The translations under genes and the position numbers were made by a program. Shown one piece after another: positions 58,908-64,000 of a DNA stretch of 64,000 nt. This stretch comes from Planctomycetota bacterium. GTDB lineage: Bacteria; Planctomycetota; Planctomycetia; Pirellulales; Lacipirellulaceae. Each line of letters begins with the position of its first letter. Positions within the stretch are counted from its first letter, which is position 1. Below the pieces are notes generated by a model. It had not been told where the DNA came from. It ran no database searches and was given only the letters and a program-made list of their open reading frames with translations. The stretch spans positions 23,106-87,105 of the forward strand of contig JAKOXH010000036.1 in NCBI GenBank assembly GCA_029781135.1, given 5' to 3'.

Positions 58908-60380
58908 ATGACCGAACTCTACACCACCATCATCGGCCTGGAAGTTCACGTTCAGCTTGCGACCGCCAGCAAGTTGTTCTGCGGTTGCAGCACGCGCTTT
59001 GGCGCCGAGCCGAACACGCAAACCTGCCCTGTTTGCACCGGCCTACCCGGCACGCTGCCGGTGATGAATCGCCACGCGTTCGAACTGGCGCTCCAAACGG
59101 CCGTCGCTCTCAACTGCGAAATCCCCGCATTCACCAAGTGGGACCGCAAACAATACTACTATCCGGACCTGCCGAAAAACTATCAGATCAGCCAATACGA
59201 TCTGCCGATGTCGCAGCACGGCCATCTCGATATCAGCGACCCCAAGGGCGGCTTCGAACCGAAGCGCGTGCGTATTCTGCGGGCCCACTTGGAAGAAGAC
59301 GCCGGTAAGAGCCTGCATGATGAAATCGCCGGGAAAGGCGATAGCCTCATCGACCTCAATCGCACCGGCACGCCGCTGTTGGAAATTGTTTCCGAGCCCG
59401 ACATGCGGAGCTCGCTCGAAGCGAAGACATTCCTCAACGAGTTGAAGCTGCTTCTCACCTACATCGGCGTCTCTGATTGCAACATGCAAGAAGGCAGCCT
59501 CCGCGTCGATGCGAATGTCAACCTGCACATCGATACTCCACAAGGCAAAGTCGCCACACCGATCGTCGAAATCAAGAACATGAACAGTTTCCGCGCGGTT
59601 GAGCGGGCCCTCGATTACGAAGCCCAGCGGCAGTGGCGCGAATGGCAGGAGACGAAACGCAAGTTGGGCGACGCCCCTAAGCAAACGCGCGGCTGGGACG
59701 ATGTCGCCGGCGTTACCCGCGGCCAGCGCAGCAAGGAAGAATCGAGCGACTACCGCTACTTCCCCGATCCGGACCTCGTGCCCGTGACGACAACCTCGAC
59801 GGAGGTCGATTCGATTCGCCAATCGCTCGGCGAACTCCCTGCCACGCTGCGAAATCGGTTGGAGACCGACTTCAGCCTCTCGGCCTACGACGCCGACGTG
59901 CTCATCAAGCAAGGTCGCCCCATCGTCGATTACTACTTCGTCGTCGCTGAAGAATCCGGCGACACCAAAGCCGCCGCCAACTGGGTCACGCAAGACATCC
60001 TGCGGACGCTCAAGGATTTAAATACGACAATCGACGCCATCCCGGTGCCAGCCGCCGCCCTTGCCGATTTAATCCGCAAAATAAAATCGGGCGATGTCCC
60101 CAGTCCGCGGGCCCGCGAAGTGTTCCAAGCGATGGTCGAAAACCGCTGCGATGTAGCCGCGGCCATGGAAAAACTCGGCATCGCCGCCGTCGATGAATCA
60201 GAACTCTTCGCGCTGTGCCAGAAGCTCCTCGCGGCCAATCCGAAAACGATCGCCGACGTCCGGGCAGGCAAAGTCCAAGCCATCGGGGCGATCATCGGCC
60301 AGGCAAAAAAACAAAATCCGAACGTCGATCCAACCCGTATCCGCGAAATCTGCCTACAATTGATCGAAGCCGCTCCCTGA
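58908..60380 (+). CDS. gatB: Asp-tRNA(Asn)/Glu-tRNA(Gln) amidotransferase subunit B
   Basis: The 490-residue subunit that binds the mischarged tRNA and carries the kinase/transamidase site. It begins MTELYTTIIGLEVHVQLATA and shows zinc-binding cysteines in FCGCSTRFGAEPNTQTCPVC (about 26-45), KNYQISQYDLP, GTPLLEIVSEPDM, IEIKNMNSF-type VEIKNMNSFRAVERAL and SKEESSDYRYFPDPDLVP. The C-terminal helical YqeY-like tail (about 340-490) is complete. An organism with gatCAB usually lacks glutaminyl- or asparaginyl-tRNA synthetase; neither gene is in this window. Confidence 0.96.
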   Translation: MTELYTTIIGLEVHVQLATASKLFCGCSTRFGAEPNTQTCPVCTGLPGTLPVMNRHAFELALQTAVALNCEIPAFTKWDRKQYYYPDLPKNYQISQYDLPMSQHGHLDISDPKGGFEPKRVRILRAHLEEDAGKSLHDEIAGKGDSLIDLNRTGTPLLEIVSEPDMRSSLEAKTFLNELKLLLTYIGVSDCNMQEGSLRVDANVNLHIDTPQGKVATPIVEIKNMNSFRAVERALDYEAQRQWREWQETKRKLGDAPKQTRGWDDVAGVTRGQRSKEESSDYRYFPDPDLVPVTTTSTEVDSIRQSLGELPATLRNRLETDFSLSAYDADVLIKQGRPIVDYYFVVAEESGDTKAAANWVTQDILRTLKDLNTTIDAIPVPAAALADLIRKIKSGDVPSPRAREVFQAMVENRCDVAAAMEKLGIAAVDESELFALCQKLLAANPKTIADVRAGKVQAIGAIIGQAKKQNPNVDPTRIREICLQLIEAAP

Positions 60381-60423
60381 TGTGGTATGATGTGGCACCC
60401 AACGGCACAACGAACGATGTGAG

Positions 60424-60508
60424 AATGACCAATGACCAAGCACCAATGACCAAGATCAAGGCAGTCTGCCGCGTCGCTTGGTCATTGGGATTTGGTCATT
60501 GGTCATTG
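60424..60508. repeat. AATGACCAATGACCAAG inverted repeat
   Basis: AATGACCAATGACCAAGCAC (60424 onward) pairs with CTTGGTCATTGGGATTTGG and further units to 60508. A short related stretch occurs near 63800. Confidence 0.75.
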
Positions 60509-60594
60509 CCATGTCGCGCTCGTCGTGCCCTTGAGATGAACTAATCGGACCTGTCTTTTCTCGAATCGCTAACCTTCCGCAGTGAGTCTTCGCC

Positions 60595-61398
60595 ATGGCA
60601 GACGACGTGCGACCGCCGGCAATCATCACGCTCACCACCGACTTCGGCAACGGCAGCCGCTACGTGGCCGCCATGAAGGGCGTCATTCTTTCGATCAATT
60701 CCCGCGCCCAGATCGTCGATATTTCTCATGCCGTGCCGCCGCGCGATATCCGGGCCGGCGCGATCGCCCTCGCCGAAACGGCCTGCTGGTTTCCACCGGG
60801 CACCGTTCATGTGGTTGTGGTTGATCCCGGCGTCGGCAGCAAACGCCGCATTATTTATGCCGAGATGTGTGGCCAACACTTCATCGGCCCCGATAACGGC
60901 GTCCTCAGTCGCTTGGCCATCGCCCAGCGACCCGTTAAGATGTTCTGCGTCGACGATCCGCAGTACTGGAACCGCGAAGTTTCGCGCACGTTTCACGGTC
61001 GCGATATCATGTCGCCGGTGGCCGCGAGGCTCAGTTTAGGGCTGGCGCCCGAAAAACTCGGACCGCCAATCCAACAACTCGTGGAACTTCAATGGGCGGA
61101 GGTTCAGCAAGTGCCCAATCGCATCGCGGGCGAAGTGATCGAGGTCGACTCGTTCGGCAACCTCATTACAAACATCACGCGGGCCATGCTCGCGGGCGTG
61201 CCGCGCGGCGACTCCGTAATCATCACCTGCCAGGAACATGAAACCCAGGGAATTTTCGCCACGTTCGGCGACCAGCCGCCCATGACATTCATGGCCCACG
61301 TCGGCTCGACCGGACGCCTCGAACTGGCGGTCGTCGACGAAAACGCCTCCGCCATGCTCGGCATCAAAGTCGGCGCTCCCGTTTGCGTTTCCTGGTGA
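60595..61398 (+). CDS. SAM hydrolase (SAM hydroxide adenosyltransferase, DUF62)
   Basis: A 267-residue enzyme that splits S-adenosylmethionine into adenosine and methionine. Family motifs are IITLTTDFGNGSRYVAAMKG, FPPGTVHVVVVDPGVGS, HFIGPDNGVLSRLA and FHGRDIMSPVAARL, which contain the Asp, Arg and His that activate water. The C-terminal beta domain has DSFGNLITNI. There is no sign of the insertion loop that marks fluorinases and chlorinases, so hydrolase is the best call. It is followed by bioA, whose enzyme uses SAM as amino donor; a link is only suggestive. Confidence 0.92.
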   Translation: MADDVRPPAIITLTTDFGNGSRYVAAMKGVILSINSRAQIVDISHAVPPRDIRAGAIALAETACWFPPGTVHVVVVDPGVGSKRRIIYAEMCGQHFIGPDNGVLSRLAIAQRPVKMFCVDDPQYWNREVSRTFHGRDIMSPVAARLSLGLAPEKLGPPIQQLVELQWAEVQQVPNRIAGEVIEVDSFGNLITNITRAMLAGVPRGDSVIITCQEHETQGIFATFGDQPPMTFMAHVGSTGRLELAVVDENASAMLGIKVGAPVCVSW

Positions 61399-61409
61399 TG
61401 TGACTGACT

Positions 61410-61519
61410 CGTTCCCGCGCTCCGCGTGGGAACGCCGACCCGGCCGCTCGGCGGCCATACTCCGCACACCGCACCAGAAAGATATGATGCCGCACGTTCC
61501 CACGCAGAGCGTGGGAACG
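61410..61519. repeat. Paired CGTTCCCACGC palindromes in inverted arrangement
   Basis: CGTTCCCGCGCTCCGCGTGG (61410-61434) and CGTTCCCACGCAGAGCGTGG (61495-61519) flank a GGCCGCTCGGCGGCC palindrome. They are the same family as 10027-10051. Confidence 0.8.
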
Positions 61520-61557
61520 AGAATTACGCTGTTGCGGTTTAGCTCAATCATCCAACC

Positions 61558-63006
61558 ATGCCCTCTCCCGCCGACCTTCGCCACTGGGACCGCCACCACC
61601 ATTGGCATGCGTTCACGCAAATGGCCGAGTACGAGCCGCTTGTCATCGCGCGCGCCGAGGGCTGCCGCTTGATCGACATCGATGGCCGCGAATATCTCGA
61701 TGGCGCTAGCAGCATGTGGTGCAACGTCCACGGCCACAATCACCCGCGGATCAACGCCGCCATCCGCGCCCAGCTCGACCGCGTCGCCCATTGCACCGCA
61801 CTCGGCATGGGCAGCGATACCTCCGCTCACCTCGCCAAGCGCCTCGCCGACATCGCTCCTGGCGACCTGGAACACGTCTTCTTTTCGAGCGACGGTTCCT
61901 CCGCGGTCGAAGTCGCGCTCAAGATGGCCTTTCAATATTGGCGACAGTGCGAATCGCCGCAGCCCGAAAAGACCAAATACATCGCCCTGGGGGAAGCCTA
62001 TCATGGCGACACGCTCGGCAGCGCCAGCGTCAGCGGCATCGCCCGGTTTCATGCGCTGTTCAAACCGCTCCTCTTCGAAGTCCTCCGCGGCCCCCTACCC
62101 GACCCACGCAACGCGCCGCCACATAGCCGCCCCGTCTCGGGTCGGCATCTTGCACCGGCAAATACCGTTGAAGTGATCGATGCCTCCCGCCCGGCCGAGG
62201 CGGCCGGGCTGTCTTCGCGGGCGAGCGCAGCCTGTGACTATTTCCTTGGCGAAATCGAATTCCTGCTGAAGTCACATCACCACGAAGTCGCCGCCCTAGT
62301 CGTCGAGCCCATCGTGCAGTGTGCCGCGGGCATGGTGATGCACCCGCCCGGCTTCCTCCGGGGCCTCCGCGAACTCACTCGCAAATACAATGTGCTCCTC
62401 ATTGCCGACGAAATCGCCGTCGGCTTCGGCCGCACCGGCACGATGTTCGCCTGCGAGCAGGAATCCGTCGTTCCCGATTTCCTCTGCCTGGGAAAGGGCC
62501 TCTCCGGCGGCTATCTGCCGCTGGCCGCCACACTCACGAACGACGCCGTTTATCATGCCTTTCTCGGAGGCTTCCATACGGGCCGCACGCTCCACCACGG
62601 CCACACGTTCAGTGGCAATCCACTCGCTTGTGCGGCCGGAATTGCCTCCCTCGATGTGTTTGAAGAGGAACAAACGCTCGCCAGGTTGCCTGACAAGATT
62701 GAGCGCCTCAGCGAGCATCTTTGCCGTATAGCCGAACATCCGCACGTTGCCACCACGCGGCAACGCGGTCTCATCGGTGCCTTGGAACTCACCCCCAATA
62801 AACGAACCGGCGAGCCTTACCCGGCGATAGAACGCCGCGCTTGGCGCGTGTGCCGCGAAACGCTGGCCCGTGGCGTTTGGCTCCGCCCGCTGGCCGATGT
62901 CCTCTACTTGATGCCGCCGCTGGCGATTTCTCTTGTAGGACTTGATAAGATAATGGGCGTCCTTTTACAAGCAATCGATCTGGTTACCAAAAATGGCGAC
63001 GCATAG
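61558..63006 (+). CDS. bioA: Adenosylmethionine-8-amino-7-oxononanoate aminotransferase
   Basis: A 482-residue PLP enzyme of biotin synthesis that aminates 7-keto-8-aminopelargonate using SAM. Motifs: WHAFTQMAEYEPLVI, LDGASSMWCNVHGHNHP, EVALKMAFQYW, LGEAYHGDTLGSASVSG, LLIADEIAVGFGRTGTMFA and the lysine in CLGKGLSGGYLPLA (about 313). The protein is about 40-50 residues longer than usual. The excess maps to residues about 189-222 (HSRPVSGRHLAPANTV to RPAEAAGLSSRAS), encoded by a palindromic repeat inserted in frame. All catalytic regions lie outside the insert, so activity is plausible. The GTG of the next gene lies 9 bases downstream, so they probably form an operon. Confidence 0.93.
   Translation: MPSPADLRHWDRHHHWHAFTQMAEYEPLVIARAEGCRLIDIDGREYLDGASSMWCNVHGHNHPRINAAIRAQLDRVAHCTALGMGSDTSAHLAKRLADIAPGDLEHVFFSSDGSSAVEVALKMAFQYWRQCESPQPEKTKYIALGEAYHGDTLGSASVSGIARFHALFKPLLFEVLRGPLPDPRNAPPHSRPVSGRHLAPANTVEVIDASRPAEAAGLSSRASAACDYFLGEIEFLLKSHHHEVAALVVEPIVQCAAGMVMHPPGFLRGLRELTRKYNVLLIADEIAVGFGRTGTMFACEQESVVPDFLCLGKGLSGGYLPLAATLTNDAVYHAFLGGFHTGRTLHHGHTFSGNPLACAAGIASLDVFEEEQTLARLPDKIERLSEHLCRIAEHPHVATTRQRGLIGALELTPNKRTGEPYPAIERRAWRVCRETLARGVWLRPLADVLYLMPPLAISLVGLDKIMGVLLQAIDLVTKNGDA
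62124..62217. repeat. Palindromic element inserted in frame within bioA
   Basis: TAGCCGCCCCGTCTCGGGTC and CGCCCGGCCGAGGCGGCC match, with few differences, the two hairpins at 56675-56753. The intervening loop differs. The frame stays open through about 94 bases. Confidence 0.8.
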
Positions 63007-63015
63007 CGAATCATT

Positions 63016-63768
63016 GTGAGCGCACTCCGCTACCTGCTGCTGCAAATGCGCAACGCGGACGACCCAATGGCCGCCCAAGAGGTTCGCTGTTTTGCCAAAG
63101 CATTAACGTGCGACCCATCTTCGATTGAAGTTCTCGATCTACTGAGTACCGCGCCCTCACGTGCTAAAATTGACCAGGTCGATATGCTGCTGCTCGGCGG
63201 CAGTGGCCATCACTCCGCGGCCAGCGAATCCGCCGAACCAAGCCGCCTGGCGTCCCAATGCCAATGGCTCGATCGCACGCTCGATTGCCTTCGCGAAATC
63301 CACCGTTTTGCCAAACCGACTTTCGCCTCCTGCTGGGGCTTTCAGGCGATGGCCCGTGCCCTGGGCGGCAAGTGCATTCACGACCCGGCGAACGCCGAAC
63401 TGGGCACTGTAGAAATCTCACTCACGGACGCCGGCCGCGCGGACCCAATTTTGGGCAGCATGCCATTAACATTCCTAGCACAAGGCGGTCACGAGGATCA
63501 CGTCGTCGCGCTGCCATCTGACGCCGTGCTGCTCGCCTCCTCCGCCGTAATATCTGAGCAAGCCTTCCGTTTCATCGACCGACCCATTTACTGCACCCAG
63601 TTTCACCCAGAACTTGATCGCGGTTCGTTTCTTGAACGTGTCGCCGCCTACCCCGAATATGTCGAGCGCATTGCCGGCATCACGTACGACCACTTCACCC
63701 TTCGCGTCCAAGAAGTCCCCGAGGCCAACACGCTCCTCCGCCGCTTCGTTGCCCACGTGTTTGAATAG
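63016..63768 (+). CDS. Class I glutamine amidotransferase-like protein
   Basis: A 250-residue GATase1-fold protein starting from GTG 63016 (MSALRYLLLQMRNADDPM). The nucleophile elbow is FASCWGFQAMARALGG (Cys about 106) and the His-Glu pair is in CTQFHPELDRG (about 196-198), so the triad is complete. It resembles the glutaminase domain of GMP synthase and stand-alone GMP-synthase-like amidotransferases; the acceptor is unknown. The start codon is 9 bases after the bioA stop, suggesting co-expression, but no role in biotin synthesis is known for this family. Confidence 0.85.
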   Translation: MSALRYLLLQMRNADDPMAAQEVRCFAKALTCDPSSIEVLDLLSTAPSRAKIDQVDMLLLGGSGHHSAASESAEPSRLASQCQWLDRTLDCLREIHRFAKPTFASCWGFQAMARALGGKCIHDPANAELGTVEISLTDAGRADPILGSMPLTFLAQGGHEDHVVALPSDAVLLASSAVISEQAFRFIDRPIYCTQFHPELDRGSFLERVAAYPEYVERIAGITYDHFTLRVQEVPEANTLLRRFVAHVFE

Positions 63769-63830
63769 GCTTGGTCACACGACTGGGCGACGCACATGCA
63801 ATGACCAATGACAGTAGTTCCAAGTTTGCC

Positions 63831-64000
63831 TTACGGTGACCACTCGACGTAAGGCATTGATCCATCGTGGTATAGGCTTTGAATCTCGTGAACGATCCAG
63901 TCCAACATGCGTTTGAAGCGGAGTCGTTCCAAGCGGAGGGTTACGGCATCGCCGCAACCGTCCGCCAGTCGAGTGAGGTGCATCCAAACCCAGATGTTGC
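63831..64000 (-). CDS. C-terminal part of an unidentified protein (runs off window)
   Basis: A minus-strand frame enters from the right edge and ends with TAA at 63831-63833 after about 55 codons. It contains LADGCGDAVTLRLERLRFKR and LDWIVHEIQSLYHDGSMPYV, a convincing helical protein sequence. The start lies beyond the window and I do not recognise the family. A competing frame on the same strand (63775-63987) is Pro/Arg-rich and less credible. Confidence 0.5.
   Translation of the reverse strand, partial: NIWVWMHLTRLADGCGDAVTLRLERLRFKRMLDWIVHEIQSLYHDGSMPYVEWSP

Noticed and set aside
60381..60594. Small gene between gatB and the SAM hydrolase
   Set aside because: The frames there run through the AATGACC inverted repeat and have no protein character.
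62124..62217. Frameshift or assembly error in bioA
   Set aside because: The frame is open and in phase on both sides with family motifs intact, and the extra DNA matches a known repeat of this window, so an insertion explains it better.

Overview
The window is GC-rich, gene-dense and almost certainly from a planctomycete, most likely of the Pirellulales type. The evidence is: surface proteins with an N-terminal 'ERLEDRCLLSA / FERLEERLQMSA' leader, a BBP7-type outer-membrane beta-barrel protein, a fused ResB/CcsA cytochrome c assembly protein, Tat-exported sugar isomerase-like and GDSL enzymes, a dockerin-carrying metalloprotease, and long intergenic spaces full of palindromic repeats with few Shine-Dalgarno sites. 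No rRNA, tRNA, CRISPR array, prophage or plasmid gene was seen.

Layout. 1-7.3 kb (minus): an edge fragment, a doubtful small ORF, the ComEC DNA-uptake channel and a 1419-residue extracellular metalloprotease. 7.7-12.5 kb (plus): an S9 peptidase lipoprotein, DAHP synthase behind a strong terminator, and an overlapping ParB-like/acidic small gene pair. 12.5-17.6 kb (minus): a Tat-exported TIM-barrel isomerase-like protein and two membrane-anchored proteins with secretin-N-like domains. 18-21.3 kb: glutamate dehydrogenase, a UPF0175/DUF3368 toxin-antitoxin pair and threonine aldolase. 21.7-29.7 kb (plus): hisD-hisC, the BBP7 protein, then saccharopine dehydrogenase and an ALDH7-type aldehyde dehydrogenase, two consecutive steps of lysine degradation; between them lies a broken nucleotidyltransferase. 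30-33.7 kb: metH. 34-37.7 kb: pyrC, miaE, an acetyltransferase and a GDSL hydrolase. 38-40.7 kb: a sedolisin-type surface protease, then a REP-associated (Y1) transposase beside two 240-bp repeat copies. 40.7-47.6 kb: a LeuB-like dehydrogenase, a THUMP-like methyltransferase, a hypothetical secreted protein, an acetyltransferase and an isolated dnaA. 47.8-55 kb (minus): a ResB-CcsA fusion coupled to a duplicated-domain lipoprotein, a helix-turn-helix/acidic/transmembrane protein and a small secreted protein. 55.5-63.8 kb (plus): hisN, rpmB, gatC-gatA-gatB, a SAM hydrolase, bioA and a class I glutamine amidotransferase. A gene fragment runs off the right edge.

Most genes are housekeeping: histidine (hisD, hisC, hisN), aromatic amino acid, leucine, methionine, pyrimidine and biotin synthesis, Gln-tRNA/Asn-tRNA amidation, and tRNA modification. 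The most unusual signal is the repeat landscape. At least ten palindromic families occupy the intergenic spaces. Two of them follow each other in the same order just in front of hisD and of the lysine-degradation aldehyde dehydrogenase. Members have also entered reading frames without breaking them: one in bioA and one in the linker of the ResB-CcsA fusion. I did not find a clear new defence or biosynthetic system. The best candidates for undescribed biology are the repeat/RAYT system, the ParB-like pair, the paired secretin-N-like proteins and the membrane-tethered helix-turn-helix protein.
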